Part shown: positions 25,573-34,693 of the stretch, piece by piece | How the letters are laid out: each line of letters begins with the position of its first letter | Position numbering within the stretch: the stretch's first letter is position 1 | Assembly: GCF_041431415.1 (NCBI RefSeq) | Contig: NZ_CP107845.1 | Location: forward strand, 4,154,001 to 4,218,000 | DNA length: 64,000 nucleotides | Source of the DNA: Streptomyces sp. NBC_00513 | Lineage (GTDB): Bacteria; Actinomycetota; Actinomycetes; Streptomycetales; Streptomycetaceae | Reading direction: 5' to 3' | Notes under the pieces: model-generated | Told to the model about the DNA's origin: nothing | What the model saw: the letters and a program-made list of their open reading frames with translations, nothing else | The model's database searches: none | Position numbers and translations under genes: made by a program

Positions 25573-26018
25573 GCGCACCTCAAATCGTGATGGGGGGTGG
25601 GTGCGCGGAAGCCTGCCAGAAGGGCGGTACGGAGAATTCGGACAAACGGGAATTGGCCCCAAGAAATCAGACCGTTACCTTCTGGTTTGATTTGATGAAC
25701 TGTCAACTCGTATACGAGTAAGGCGAGTTACGCGTGTAGCGGCGCAAAGGTCCAGGCCTTATCGGGGAGGTCGTTATCAAATCGAGATAAGAAGTGGAAG
25801 CTTATTGACGACAATTCAGTCAGGGATTCATCTATCGCTCACTTGCTGAATTCTTGCGGTCACGAACCGTGAGGACGCGTCCGGGACGGGCCCCGACCCC
25901 CAAGCCGGAGCCCCTGTCGGAGCCCCTGTCGGAGCCCGGGAGGAGCGGCGTCAGGCCTCGGGGTCGGCGGCGTCAGGGCCTCAGGACCGGCGTCGACAGG
26001 GCCTCAGGACCGGCGGCG
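25573..26018. other. Intergenic region with promoter-like sequence, no gene seen
   Basis: About 445 bp, noticeably AT-richer than the surroundings between 25640 and 25860. It contains the promoter candidate of the protease gene and, at 25900-26015, short direct repeats of the units GGAGCCCCTGTC and GGACCGGCG. No convincing gene is present. Confidence 0.5.
25681..25719 (-). promoter_or_regulatory. Promoter candidate with overlapping 14-bp palindrome
   Basis: On the minus strand TTGACA (complement of 25701-25706) is followed after 18 nt by GAAGGT, a plausible but weak -10. The perfect 14-bp palindrome ACTCGTATACGAGT (25706-25719) abuts and shares one base with the -35 hexamer, where a bound regulator would block or recruit polymerase. 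It should drive the metalloprotease gene about 110 bp downstream. Confidence 0.5.
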
Positions 26019-26492
26019 TCAGAGCCCCAGGGTCGGCGGCGTCAGCGCGCCGAACCACACGTGCGTGACCGCGCTGACATAGCGCGCGCCGCAGCGGTCC
26101 GAGGGCACCACCAACTGGCTGCCCGCCTCGTCGAGGTCCTCACCGTCCAGGCGGGTCGCCAACAGGACCGGGGTGGCGCCGAAGTCGCGGTCCAACTCCG
26201 CCCAGGACAACACGCTGTGGTGGCCGTCCCCGCCGCTCACCGCGATGAGGAAGCGGGAGCGGTCCTTGCGCCGCCGGGCGTCGAAGGCCGGGCCGGCCTG
26301 CGCGACGACGTCCCGGAGCAGCGCGCCTTCGAACACGTGGTGCTGGGGGCCGTTCGTCGCACAGTCGAAGGTGACGGCGGCCTTGTGCTGTTCCCACTCC
26401 CGAAGGTCCGCGACGCTCAGGGTCGCCGGGTGATCGAGGTCCCCGTGCAGCATGAGTTCGGCCATGCGTACGTCATGCCCGGGCGGGGTCAT
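26019..26492 (-). CDS. Small molybdopterin-oxidoreductase-fold protein (sulfite-oxidase-like)
   Basis: The 157-residue protein resembles a truncated sulfite-oxidase-type Moco domain: LSVADLREWEQHKAAVTFDCATNGPQHH is the typical start of that fold (the Cys would be the Mo ligand in full-length enzymes), followed by FEGALLRDVVAQAG and the C-terminal PSDRCGARYVSAVTHVWF. Full enzymes are much longer, so this may be a minimal Moco protein or chaperone. GAGG lies 7 nt before the ATG. It is 50 bp downstream of the molybdenum hydroxylase gene and probably in its operon. Confidence 0.75.
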   Translation of the reverse strand: MTPPGHDVRMAELMLHGDLDHPATLSVADLREWEQHKAAVTFDCATNGPQHHVFEGALLRDVVAQAGPAFDARRRKDRSRFLIAVSGGDGHHSVLSWAELDRDFGATPVLLATRLDGEDLDEAGSQLVVPSDRCGARYVSAVTHVWFGALTPPTLGL

Positions 26493-26542
26493 TCCGGAAC
26501 CTCATCTGCAAGGTTGATGGCAAGATACGAGCCGCAAACGTG

Positions 26543-29371
26543 TCATGATTCGTCGGTTCCACCTGGCAGGCTCCGTTCACCTCGTCCCCGCGCGTGCTCC
26601 GCGATCCTCCGCCACACCACGTCCCGCGTCACCGGCAGCTCCGTGAACCGCACCCCCGTCGCGTCCCGCAGGGCGTTCGCGAACGCCGGCGCCACCGGGT
26701 TGAAGGGGCTCTCGCTCATCGACTTGGCGCCCAGCGGCCCGATCGCGTCCGAGGTCTCCATGAAGTGGACCTCCGTACGCGGCACGTCCGCGTACTGCGG
26801 CAGCCGGTAGCGACGGAACGCCGCCGTGGTCACCTCCCCGCGCTCGTCCACCCGTACGGTCTCGAACAGCGTCGCGCCCAGCGCCTGCGCCACACCGCCC
26901 TCCACCTGGCCGCGGCACTGCATCGGGTTCATCACCTTGCCCGCGTCGGCCGCGTGCACGCTGCGCAGGATCCTCATCTCGCCCGTGTCCGGGTCGACGG
27001 CGAGACGGAACCACTGCGCGTTGAAGGCGACCGAACGCGGCGAGCCACCCCAGTGCCCGTCCGCCGCGATCTCGTCGAGCTTCCCCTTGTCGTACGCGGC
27101 CTCGTACAACTCCTTGAGCGTGAGCACGCGGCCCGCGCAGTCGAAGGCCTCGGCCCGGAGCCTGCACAGGTGACGCGCCACGCCCGTGTGCCGGGCCGCG
27201 AAGGTCTGGAGCCGCTCCGCGAGGGAGTTGGCCGCCAGCATCACGGCCTTGCCCGCCACCACCGTGCCGGCGGATCCGAACGCGCCGGTGTCGTGGCGCA
27301 CCACGTCCGTGTCCGACTGGCGGACCGCGATCCGGTCGACCGTGGTGTTCAGCGCCCCGGCGGTGATCTGCCTGTGGACGGTGGTGGTGCCGTTGCCGAA
27401 CTCCGCCGTGCCGACCGCGATGTCGTACGTCCCGTCGCGCAGCAGGGCGACCCGCGCGTCCGCGTAGTGACCGCCCGGCGGGCCGGTCGCGATCATCGCG
27501 ACCGCCGTGCCCTGACCGGTGAGCCAGCCCTCCGGGACGTCCTCGTGACTGCGGTCCTCGGCGATGGCCTTGCGGACGACGTCCATGCACTGCTTCATCC
27601 CGTACGAGGCGATGAACAGGTCCTCCTCGTGGCCGATCGGGGTCACCAGGTGGTCGCCGGCGCCGATCACGTTCTTCTCGCGCAGCACGAGCGGGTCCAT
27701 GCCCAGCTTGACGGCCAGCTCGTCCATCACCGACTCCAGGGCGAAGAGGACCTGGCCCAGGCCGTAGCCGCGGAAGGCGCCCGCCGGAACGCCGTTGGTG
27801 TAGACGGAGTACGCCTCCACCTCCTTGTTCGGCGCCTTGTAGACGGCGAAGGACTCGCCGACGCTGTGGAACATGACGGCCGGGCCGTGGTTGCCGTACG
27901 CGCCGGTGTTGGAGACGACGCGGATGCGCAGCGCGGTGAGGGTGCCGTCGGCCTTGGCGCCGATCTTGATGGTGATCTTGAAGGGGTGGCGGGTGGTGGC
28001 GCCGTAGAACTGCTCGGCCCGGGTGAACTCGAGTTTCACCGGCCGCCGCAGCTTCAGGGCGGCGAGGACCACGATGTCCTCGGTCAACATCTCCTGCTTG
28101 CCGCCGAACCCGCCGCCCACACGGCCCGCGACCACACGGACCTCGTCCTCGTTCAGGTCGTACAGGGCGCACAGCGCCCGCCGGGTCAGGAACGGCGCCT
28201 GCGTGGAGGAGCGGACGGTGATGCGCTCGCCGTCGCCCTCCTCCTTGGGCTCGAAGTACGCGACGCTGCCGTGCGTCTCCAGGCTGGCGTGCTGCACGCG
28301 CTGCGTCTGGAAGGTCTCCTCGTGGACGACGTCCGCCTCCGCCCACCCCTTCTCCATGTCGCCGAGGGTGTTGTGGACCTCGCCGCACACGTTGTTCTCG
28401 GCGCGGAAGATGCCCGACTCCGGCCCCTTGGGATGCAGGACGGGAGCGCCCGGGAGCATGGCCTCCTCCGGATCGATCACGTACGGCAGCTCCTCGTACG
28501 TGACGACCACCCGGCGGCAGCCCTCCTCGGCCGCCTGCTCGCTCGTCGCGACCACGGCCGCCACCCGCTGGCCGACGAAGCGCACCACGTCGTCCAGGAC
28601 ACGGGTGTCCATCGGGTCCTCGGTGGGATGCTCGTGCCGGGCCGAGGAGTAGAGCCGCTCCGGGGCGTCGTGGTGGGTGAGGACCGCGTGCACCCCGGGC
28701 ACCTGGAGGGCGTCGCGGGTGTCGATGGAGACGATCCGGGCGTGCGGGTGCGGGGAACGCAGCAGCTTCATGTGGAGCAGCCCCGGCACCTCCACGTCGA
28801 AGGTGTAGCGGGCCGTGCCGGTGACGACGAGCGGACCGGCGGGCGCGCCCAGCGACTTGCCCACCGCCTGCCCCGCCTCCGGATCCTCGGTGTGCTTCAC
28901 CCCGCGCACGGCGTCCTCGATGGCGCGATAGCCGGTACAGCGGCAGATGTTGCCCTTGAAGGCGCGCGGCAGATCGTCCAACTTGCCGTCGTCGTGCGCG
29001 GTGCCCCGCTCGGCCTGGAGCGCGGCCGTGGTCATCAGGAACCCGGCCGTGCAGAAGCCGCACTGGAAGCCCTGCGCGTCGAGGAACTGCTTCTGCGCCG
29101 GGTGCAGTTCACCGCCCGGCCTGGCGAGGCCCTCGACGGTCGTCACCGAGCGGCCCTGGGCGCGTACGGCCGGATACAGGCAACTGTGCACCGGCTGCCC
29201 GTCGACGTGCACGGTGCAGGCACCGCAGTCGCCCTGGTCGCAGCCCTTCTTCACGCCGAACCAACCGCGCTCGCGCAGGTACGTGCGCAGGCACTGGCCG
29301 GCCCGGGGCTCCTCGGTGAACTCCCGCTCGTTGACCTCGATCCGGTAGCTCTCGGGCGCGTCGGTGCTCAT
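26543..29371 (-). CDS. Molybdenum hydroxylase: fused [2Fe-2S] and Moco subunits (xanthine dehydrogenase family)
   Basis: The 942-residue fusion begins with a small-subunit-like part (residues 1-170) carrying the ferredoxin-type cluster ([10 protein letters not shown] ... SCLYP) and the second cluster (CGFC ... CRCTGY). The rest is a complete Moco subunit, with the substrate-channel/GGGFGGK region, an AFRGYG motif, and a C-terminal [13 protein letters not shown] carrying the catalytic Glu. Fusing the electron-transfer and Mo domains while leaving FAD on a separate gene is a less usual arrangement of this three-part enzyme family. AGAAGGGA precedes the ATG. The likely substrate is a purine (xanthine or hypoxanthine), because a PucR regulator is divergent, but aldehydes or other heterocycles are possible. 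Confidence 0.9.
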   Translation of the reverse strand: MSTDAPESYRIEVNEREFTEEPRAGQCLRTYLRERGWFGVKKGCDQGDCGACTVHVDGQPVHSCLYPAVRAQGRSVTTVEGLARPGGELHPAQKQFLDAQGFQCGFCTAGFLMTTAALQAERGTAHDDGKLDDLPRAFKGNICRCTGYRAIEDAVRGVKHTEDPEAGQAVGKSLGAPAGPLVVTGTARYTFDVEVPGLLHMKLLRSPHPHARIVSIDTRDALQVPGVHAVLTHHDAPERLYSSARHEHPTEDPMDTRVLDDVVRFVGQRVAAVVATSEQAAEEGCRRVVVTYEELPYVIDPEEAMLPGAPVLHPKGPESGIFRAENNVCGEVHNTLGDMEKGWAEADVVHEETFQTQRVQHASLETHGSVAYFEPKEEGDGERITVRSSTQAPFLTRRALCALYDLNEDEVRVVAGRVGGGFGGKQEMLTEDIVVLAALKLRRPVKLEFTRAEQFYGATTRHPFKITIKIGAKADGTLTALRIRVVSNTGAYGNHGPAVMFHSVGESFAVYKAPNKEVEAYSVYTNGVPAGAFRGYGLGQVLFALESVMDELAVKLGMDPLVLREKNVIGAGDHLVTPIGHEEDLFIASYGMKQCMDVVRKAIAEDRSHEDVPEGWLTGQGTAVAMIATGPPGGHYADARVALLRDGTYDIAVGTAEFGNGTTTVHRQITAGALNTTVDRIAVRQSDTDVVRHDTGAFGSAGTVVAGKAVMLAANSLAERLQTFAARHTGVARHLCRLRAEAFDCAGRVLTLKELYEAAYDKGKLDEIAADGHWGGSPRSVAFNAQWFRLAVDPDTGEMRILRSVHAADAGKVMNPMQCRGQVEGGVAQALGATLFETVRVDERGEVTTAAFRRYRLPQYADVPRTEVHFMETSDAIGPLGAKSMSESPFNPVAPAFANALRDATGVRFTELPVTRDVVWRRIAEHARGRGERSLPGGTDES

Positions 29372-30249
29372 CGGGATCCCTTCTGGTGGTCGTGGGCCGG
29401 TTCGAGGGCGGGTGCTCCGGGAGCGGGTGCTCCGGGGGTGGGGGACAGCTCGCGGCGGATCTCCTCGGCGAGGCGAAGGGCCATGTGGCGGCGCCACTCC
29501 GGCAGGCCGTGGATGTCGTCGAACCACTCCTCGGCGCGGACGGCGGAGTCGATCGCCTCCCGCAGCTCGGCCGCGGTCGGCGGCAGGGCGAACCAGAACC
29601 GGAACGGCCGGGTGGTCGCGGCGGAGACCGTCACCGTCAGCGAACCGTCCCGCGGATCGGACGCCCCGATCACCAGCGCGCCGGAACGCCCGAGCCCGTA
29701 CAGCGACGCCTGCCGGAAAGCCGTACGGCAGTCCAGCGCCCGGGCCGGGACCCGCACGGAACGCAGCAGCTCACCGTCACGAAGGTCCTTGACGCCCGCA
29801 CCGAGGACGAAGTCGACGACGGACAGCCGGCGGGTCGCGCCGTCCTGGCCCTGGAGCAGCACCTCGCCGTCGAGGGCGGCGGTGAGGGAGATCATCGGGC
29901 CGGCGGGGAGGCCGTTGCAGAGGTTGCCCCCGACGGTGGCCATGTTCCAGATCTTGAAGCTGGCGAGGAAGGCCCGGCAGCACCGCTCGATCAGCGGGGC
30001 GGCGGCCTTCGGCAGCGAACGGCCGAACCGGGACAGCTCGGTGATGGTGCAGGTCGCCGCGATGTCCAGCGAACCGTCCGGCTGCCAGGACAGCGGAGGC
30101 CAGCCCATCCGGGAGAGGTCGATCAGCCGGCGCAGGTGCGGCTGCGGCTCGGAGAAGAGATACGTGCCGCCGCCGAGCCAGGCGTCACCCGGCCGCCAGG
30201 GCTCCCGGCGGCGCGCGTCGCGCACGTCGAGCACCGTGTTGAGATCCAC
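29368..30249 (-). CDS. FAD-binding subunit of the molybdenum hydroxylase
   Basis: The 293-residue CoxM/XdhB-like FAD subunit has the diagnostic GGGTYL motif (residues 26-31, pyrophosphate binding) and the second FAD motif [15 protein letters not shown]. It ends in a low-complexity Pro/Ala tail. The stop overlaps the start of the downstream fused Fe-S/Moco gene by 4 bp (ATGA), consistent with co-assembly. It is the first gene of the operon reading away from pucR. Confidence 0.9.
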   Translation of the reverse strand: MDLNTVLDVRDARRREPWRPGDAWLGGGTYLFSEPQPHLRRLIDLSRMGWPPLSWQPDGSLDIAATCTITELSRFGRSLPKAAAPLIERCCRAFLASFKIWNMATVGGNLCNGLPAGPMISLTAALDGEVLLQGQDGATRRLSVVDFVLGAGVKDLRDGELLRSVRVPARALDCRTAFRQASLYGLGRSGALVIGASDPRDGSLTVTVSAATTRPFRFWFALPPTAAELREAIDSAVRAEEWFDDIHGLPEWRRHMALRLAEEIRRELSPTPGAPAPGAPALEPAHDHQKGSR

Positions 30250-30421
30250 TTCGCGCCACCGGCCTCTCCCAGGGGGTTTTCAGTCAGTGAAGCAACGCGG
30301 AAGGGGCCGGGACGACTGGTCCCGGCCACGGAAAGCAACCACCCGGAGGCAGCGCGCCCTGGAGAATCAACCAAGAGGCCGGCCGGTCTCTTGCCCTTGC
30401 ATTTACGATGGGCATTCTCGT

Positions 30422-30436
30422 ATTCGCCTGGCGAAT
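30422..30436. promoter_or_regulatory. Perfect palindrome between the hydroxylase operon and the PucR gene
   Basis: ATTCGCC-T-GGCGAAT is a 15-bp perfect hyphenated palindrome, preceded at 30411 by a further CATTC half-site-like sequence. It lies 34 bp upstream of the PucR gene start and 170 bp upstream of the FAD-subunit gene, the expected place for an autoregulatory PucR site. Confidence 0.6.
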
Positions 30437-30469
30437 GTGGGTTGCCGCCCACCGCAAGGAGTCCCTGCC

Positions 30470-31951
30470 ATGCACGTCCTCGACCTGCTCCAGTCCGACA
30501 ATCTCGGCCTCACCCTGCTCTGGGGCGAGGAGGCCCTTCTCGGCCAGGAGGTCAGCGGGGTCACCGCCACCGACCTGGAGGACCCCGGCCGTTTCCTCGG
30601 CCCCGGCGAACTCGTCCTGAGCGGACTCGTGTGGTGGGCGGACGGCGACCTCGCCAAGGCGGACCGTTTCGTCTCCGCCCTCGCCCACGCCGGGGCCACC
30701 GCTCTCCTCGCCGGCGAGGAGACCCACGGCAAAGTCCCCGACGAACTGGTCGCCGCCTGCCGGGCCCACCGCGTCCCCCTCGTCGCCGTCCCCGCCAAGA
30801 CCAGCTTCCGTGCCGTGACCGAGGCCGTGTACCTGCGCCAATGGGGGGACCTCAGCCGCCGCCCCACCCGACTCTTCGCCCTCCCCGAGAACGTCCGCAG
30901 CGAACTCAGCCACCTCCTCGAAGGCGGCGCCGGCCCCGCCGAACTCCTCGACCGGGCCTGCGCCCACCTCGGCCGGATCGCCTGCTACCTGCTGACCGCG
31001 AGCGGCCGCACCGTCGCCCGTACGCCCTCCGCCCCCGCCATCCCGGCCCGGCGCACGACCGCCGCCCGCGGCGGCGGCTCGTCCCGGACCGGCGTCTCGT
31101 CCCGAACCGGCGTCTTCCTGCGCATCGAGTCCGACAGCTCCCCCTACGACGCCTGGCAGCTCCACGTGCCCGACGCCGACGCGGCCCCGCCCCGCGTCCT
31201 CCACGAGATCGCCGAGGTCATCGCCCAGTACCGCGACGGCCAGGCCCGCCGCGTCGCCGCCGCCCGCGCCACCGCCGAGGAACTGATCCGCGTCCTGTCC
31301 GGGGACCCCGACCCGGCCACCCTCGACGACGCGCTGACCGCCGCCGGGCTCCCGCTCGGAGGCCCGTACCGCGTCCTGACCGCCACCTCGGGCGACGCCC
31401 TCGCCGAGGCCCTGCGCCACCTCGACACCGTCCTGTCCGCGGTCGGCGACCACACCGCCGTCCTGTACGAGGACCCCTCCGCCGGACTCGACGTCCCCGA
31501 CCTGCTCCGCTCGGTGTGGCCGCTCGTCCGCGCCTGCGCCGAACCGGACGTGGACCTGCGCCTCGGCGCCGGCACCCGCGCCTCCACCGCCGAGGCGCTG
31601 CGCGCGTCCCTGAACCAGTCCCGCTTCGCCCTCACCGCGGCCGACGACGACGTCCCCGTACGCGGAGTCGAGCAACTGGACACCCTCACCGAACTGCTCG
31701 CCGGGGTACCGCCCGAGGTCCGCACCGTCTTCGCGGCACGGACCCTGGGAGCACTCGGCGACGGCATGCTGCGGGAGACGCTGGAGGTGTTCCTCGCGAA
31801 CAACTGCTCCTGGGCACGCACGGCGGAGGCCCTCCACCTGCACGTGAACACCGTCCACTACCGCATCGAGCGGGTCGAGACCCTGACCGGCCGGGACCTC
31901 TCGCGCCTCGACCACAAGCTCGACCTGTACGCGGCGCTGCGCTGCCGCTGA
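30470..31951 (+). CDS. PucR-family transcriptional regulator (purine catabolism control)
   Basis: The 493-residue protein has an N-terminal PucR domain (MHVLDLLQSDNLGL start, to about residue 125), a central CdaR GGDEF-like region (about 290-400), and a C-terminal PucR-type HTH (SWARTAEALHLHVNTVHYRIERVETLTG). AAGGAG is 8 nt before the ATG. PucR proteins sense purine degradation intermediates and control xanthine dehydrogenase and uricase genes. The divergent molybdenum hydroxylase operon is the obvious target. A short Gly/Arg/Ser insertion at about residue 190 is unusual. Confidence 0.92.
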   Translation: MHVLDLLQSDNLGLTLLWGEEALLGQEVSGVTATDLEDPGRFLGPGELVLSGLVWWADGDLAKADRFVSALAHAGATALLAGEETHGKVPDELVAACRAHRVPLVAVPAKTSFRAVTEAVYLRQWGDLSRRPTRLFALPENVRSELSHLLEGGAGPAELLDRACAHLGRIACYLLTASGRTVARTPSAPAIPARRTTAARGGGSSRTGVSSRTGVFLRIESDSSPYDAWQLHVPDADAAPPRVLHEIAEVIAQYRDGQARRVAAARATAEELIRVLSGDPDPATLDDALTAAGLPLGGPYRVLTATSGDALAEALRHLDTVLSAVGDHTAVLYEDPSAGLDVPDLLRSVWPLVRACAEPDVDLRLGAGTRASTAEALRASLNQSRFALTAADDDVPVRGVEQLDTLTELLAGVPPEVRTVFAARTLGALGDGMLRETLEVFLANNCSWARTAEALHLHVNTVHYRIERVETLTGRDLSRLDHKLDLYAALRCR

Positions 31952-31965
31952 CCGGGGGCTGTGGA

Positions 31966-31986
31966 GAGGGCCGGTGCGCGGCCCTC
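31966..31986. terminator. Terminator-like hairpin after the PucR gene
   Basis: GAGGGCCG-GTGCG-CGGCCCTC is a perfect 8-bp stem 14 bp after the stop. The next gene converges. Confidence 0.65.
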
Positions 31987-32002
31987 GTGCGGCCGGCGGG
32001 CC

Positions 32003-32398
32003 TCAGGGCAGGTCGATGTACACCTCGGTGGACTTCACCCGCGCCGTGACGCACACCCCCACCGCGATCCCGAGCTGCTCCACCGACTCCCGCGTGACGA
32101 CCGAGACGACCCGGTGCGGACCCGACTGGATCTCCACCTGGGCCGCCACGTCGTCGACCCGCACCGCGGTGACGATCCCCGCGAAGGAGTTCCGCACCGA
32201 GGTCGCCACGGCCCCCGTGACCGGCGCCGGGCTCGCCGCCCGCTCCTTCGCGAACGCGGCGAGCGCCACCCCGTCCACCGTCCGCGTCCCATCGGACGCG
32301 CGGTGGACGGGCAGCCTTCCGGCGTCCGCCCAACGGCGGACGGTCTCGGGGCTGACACCCAGCAGGTTCGCGGCCTGACCCATGGAGTACGACGGCAC
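32003..32398 (-). CDS. HTH plus TOBE (Mop) molybdate-binding protein
   Basis: The 131-residue protein has a MerR-type HTH (YSMGQAANLLGVSPETVRRWADAGRLPVHR, residues 4-33) followed by a single TOBE/Mop domain (about 66-131: SVRNSFAGIVTAVRVDDVAAQVEIQ ... TRESVEQLGIAVGVCVTARVKSTEVYI). Mop domains oligomerise and bind molybdate or tungstate. A small molybdate-responsive regulator or storage protein next to a molybdenum enzyme operon makes sense as a cofactor-supply sensor. It is the actinobacterial MopI-type architecture. Confidence 0.88.
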   Translation of the reverse strand: MPSYSMGQAANLLGVSPETVRRWADAGRLPVHRASDGTRTVDGVALAAFAKERAASPAPVTGAVATSVRNSFAGIVTAVRVDDVAAQVEIQSGPHRVVSVVTRESVEQLGIAVGVCVTARVKSTEVYIDLP

Positions 32399-32470
32399 GG
32401 CCGCAGCCTAGTCGGGCGGGATCCCGGCGGGGCCTCTCGCCCGGGGCTTCTCGGCCCGGGGCTTCTCGGC

Positions 32471-33214
32471 CTAGCGGGCGGCGCCCGCGCGGGCCGCCGC
32501 GTCGGTCTTGTACGGGGCGAAGCCGGCGTTGTCCTTGCAGCCGAGCTCCTCCCAGGTGCTGACCTTGGTCGCCGGGTCGGTGTAGGTCAGGCGGTACTTG
32601 CAAGCACCCTTGATGTAGCGGCCCTTGACCCCGCCCGGGAAGTCGATCTCCTTGTTCCAGAGGTACGGCGAGTTGTAGTTGTTCAGGTGTGCGGTGGCGT
32701 TCACGTCGATGCCGCCGGGCGCGTAGATCTCGTAGACCCAACCCGTCTTCTCGGCGCCGTAGGTCGCGAACTTCTGCGCCACCCACTTCTCGCACGTGGT
32801 GCTCAGGTGTGCGCTGTTCTGCCCGCCGCCCTTGACGATGTACTCGGCCAGCGGGGTCAACTGGTCGCCGCGCGGCGTGAATCCGGTCTTGAAGATCTCC
32901 TCGACGGTCTCCCGCGTGTCACCGCGCCACAGGGTGTTGGTGTCGCTGCGCCACTGCCAGCGCTCGTTCGCCGCGGCGGCCGCGACGGGGCGGGCGATCC
33001 TCGGGTTGGTCGTCGTACGCCACCAGTCCCAGGCGCGGTACTCGACGGTCGGCCCACAGGGCGAGGTCAGGTCGTCGACGAGCGCCCCGGGCGCGGCGGA
33101 CGCCGGGAGCGCGACGGGCGCGAGCGGCGTCGCGTGCGCGGCGACGGCCGGGGACGCGGCTGCGGCGGAGACGAGGGAGACGGCGGCGAGGACCCGGAGA
33201 GCGGCCTTCAACAT
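32471..33214 (-). CDS. Secreted pierisin/Scabin-like mono-ADP-ribosyltransferase
   Basis: The 247-residue protein carries a signal peptide (cleavage near ASPAVAA, residue 26) and the pierisin-family ART fold seen in Scabin and ScARP. The NAD-binding Arg is in LWRGD (Arg97), followed by the STS-type motif HLSTT (Ser138-Thr140). The block APGGIDVN leads to the catalytic site in WNKEIDFPGG. In that last motif the family's Q-x-E is here N-x-E (Asn187, Glu189). Four cysteines (53, 141, 205, 226) could form two disulfides. Family members modify guanine bases of DNA or nucleotides. No immunity gene is evident, as expected for an exported enzyme. Confidence 0.85.
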   Translation of the reverse strand: MLKAALRVLAAVSLVSAAAASPAVAAHATPLAPVALPASAAPGALVDDLTSPCGPTVEYRAWDWWRTTTNPRIARPVAAAAANERWQWRSDTNTLWRGDTRETVEEIFKTGFTPRGDQLTPLAEYIVKGGGQNSAHLSTTCEKWVAQKFATYGAEKTGWVYEIYAPGGIDVNATAHLNNYNSPYLWNKEIDFPGGVKGRYIKGACKYRLTYTDPATKVSTWEELGCKDNAGFAPYKTDAAARAGAAR

Positions 33215-33413
33215 GGTGGGAAGCCCATCAGTCGATCAACATGACGGGCCCTGTTATAGGCGCGACGATCCGTCTCTCCCGGGTACGGTCCGGCCGATCC
33301 ACCCACTCGGGTGGAACAGTCGTACTGGGGAAAGGATCCGCCTCACGCCGGCGACGACACCGATGGCCGTGCCGCCTCTGCTCCCCGCCCCCTCCCCGCT
33401 CTCCCCTCCGCCG

Positions 33414-33680
33414 TCAGATCTCGTCGGCGTGCGCGCCGGTACCGGCGCCCCTGAGCGGCCTGCTCGTGCTCAACCAGGGCCGCTCCGGCCCGGCCACGGC
33501 ATCGGTGTCCACCGTGAGGTGCAGACGCGTGCCGCCCTCCGGGGCCGGATAGCTGCGCTGCTCCGTGGCGCCGAAGAAGTGACGCAGGACCTCGGCGACC
33601 GCGCGGGCCGCCTCGGGGGAGGCGGCGACGATCCGGACCTCGGCGCGCCCGGTCGTCGGCGGGCATTCGGTACGGGCCAT
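33414..33680 (-). CDS. Small hypothetical protein coupled to a DUF5994-type gene
   Basis: The 88-residue acidic protein (start MARTECPPTTGRAEVRIVA) contains an alpha/beta look-alike segment (SPEAARAVAEVLRHFFGATEQRSYP, then TRLHLTVDTD). Its ATG overlaps the upstream stop by one base (TGATG), so translation is coupled. I recognise no family. Confidence 0.7.
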   Translation of the reverse strand: MARTECPPTTGRAEVRIVAASPEAARAVAEVLRHFFGATEQRSYPAPEGGTRLHLTVDTDAVAGPERPWLSTSRPLRGAGTGAHADEI

Positions 33681-34369
33681 CAGGACGTCCGGCCCGACCC
33701 GCCGGCCGCGGCCATGCCGGCGGCCGTACCCAGCGGGATGGCCTCCACGGGCATCACGGGCAACCCCGGACGCCGCACGCGAGGGCTCGCGTGCGGGTCA
33801 CCGAGCGGCTCCCCGAAGGGCGACATGCACGCTCCGCCCTCGGTCTCCCAGGTGACCTCCCAGTCCGCCTCCCGGCGCTGCGCCTCGCGCACACCGCGCC
33901 CGATGACGGCCTCGTTGGCCATCAGGGTGCCGGCGCTCAGCATGCTGCCCGGGAGCGCGGCCGCCGCCAGCAGCCGGGCCGCCGAGGCGGGCGCGGTCTC
34001 GGGCGGGATCACCAACAGGTCCCACCGGCCGACGGTGAAGGACAGCAGGATCAACTTGTCGGGATCCTGCTCCACGAACCGGCCTACGTGAACGATCCGC
34101 CCCGCGACGTCCACCCTCGGAGGGACGACCGGCCAGTGCGTCGGATTCACGGTGACGCGGGTGATCCGCCCCCACAGCTCGTCGAGCGCCGCCATCAGGG
34201 GCGGGAGTTCGACGGCCAGGTCACGGGAATGGGGCCACCACGCCCCGTCCAGGGCGGTGACCAGCGAGGACCGCGGGGCCAGACGCAGCCGCGCCGCCAG
34301 CGCGAGCGCCGGCGCGAGGTCGTGATGCGTGGTCCGTCCGAGGGGCATGCCTGCCAGGGTCGTGTTCAT
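33680..34369 (-). CDS. DUF5994-type protein
   Basis: The 229-residue protein carries, in residues 10-150, the pattern TALDGAWWPHSRDLAVELPPLMAALDELWGRITRVTVNP ... DLLVIPPETAPASAARLL. The divergent neighbour shows the same motif order (VLDGAWWPRSSDP, ALLVVPPNTRPAAARTAM). The C-terminal 75 residues are extra, with a GEPLGDPHASPRVRRPG linker. I know the fold only as a Streptomyces domain of unknown function. Confidence 0.78.
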   Translation of the reverse strand: MNTTLAGMPLGRTTHHDLAPALALAARLRLAPRSSLVTALDGAWWPHSRDLAVELPPLMAALDELWGRITRVTVNPTHWPVVPPRVDVAGRIVHVGRFVEQDPDKLILLSFTVGRWDLLVIPPETAPASAARLLAAAALPGSMLSAGTLMANEAVIGRGVREAQRREADWEVTWETEGGACMSPFGEPLGDPHASPRVRRPGLPVMPVEAIPLGTAAGMAAAGGSGRTS

Positions 34370-34693
34370 GACGCGAACCGTCCCCCGGGCCACCCGTCGG
34401 CAGCCCGGCGTCTCGTGATCGCCGGAAACGACACTCGCCTGCGGCCGGTGTACGAAAAGCTCCCGGTCCTTCGACTGTACTCCCGTACGACGCCCCGGGA
34501 ACCTCCCACGACCAGGCACTTTCCCCGCCCGCACGCCTCCTCGCCCACCCGTCCGGCCGCCCGTCGGGCCCCTGCGGGGAACACGCCCCCGGAGTACCGT
34601 TGAACCACGAAGCCAGCGCCCGACCGGCGACGACACCGCCCTGCGGTACGCCCGACGGTCGAGCACGGCCTCCCCCCGAGACGGGCGAACCAC

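Noticed and set aside
26594..30469. Long plus-strand open frame running into the PucR gene
   Set aside because: It is the complement of the molybdenum hydroxylase operon. Only the part from 30470, with a ribosome-binding site and PucR motifs, is real.
30470..31951. Active GGDEF domain in the PucR-family regulator
   Set aside because: The central region is the degenerate CdaR GGDEF-like fold usual in this family and lacks the GGDEF signature.
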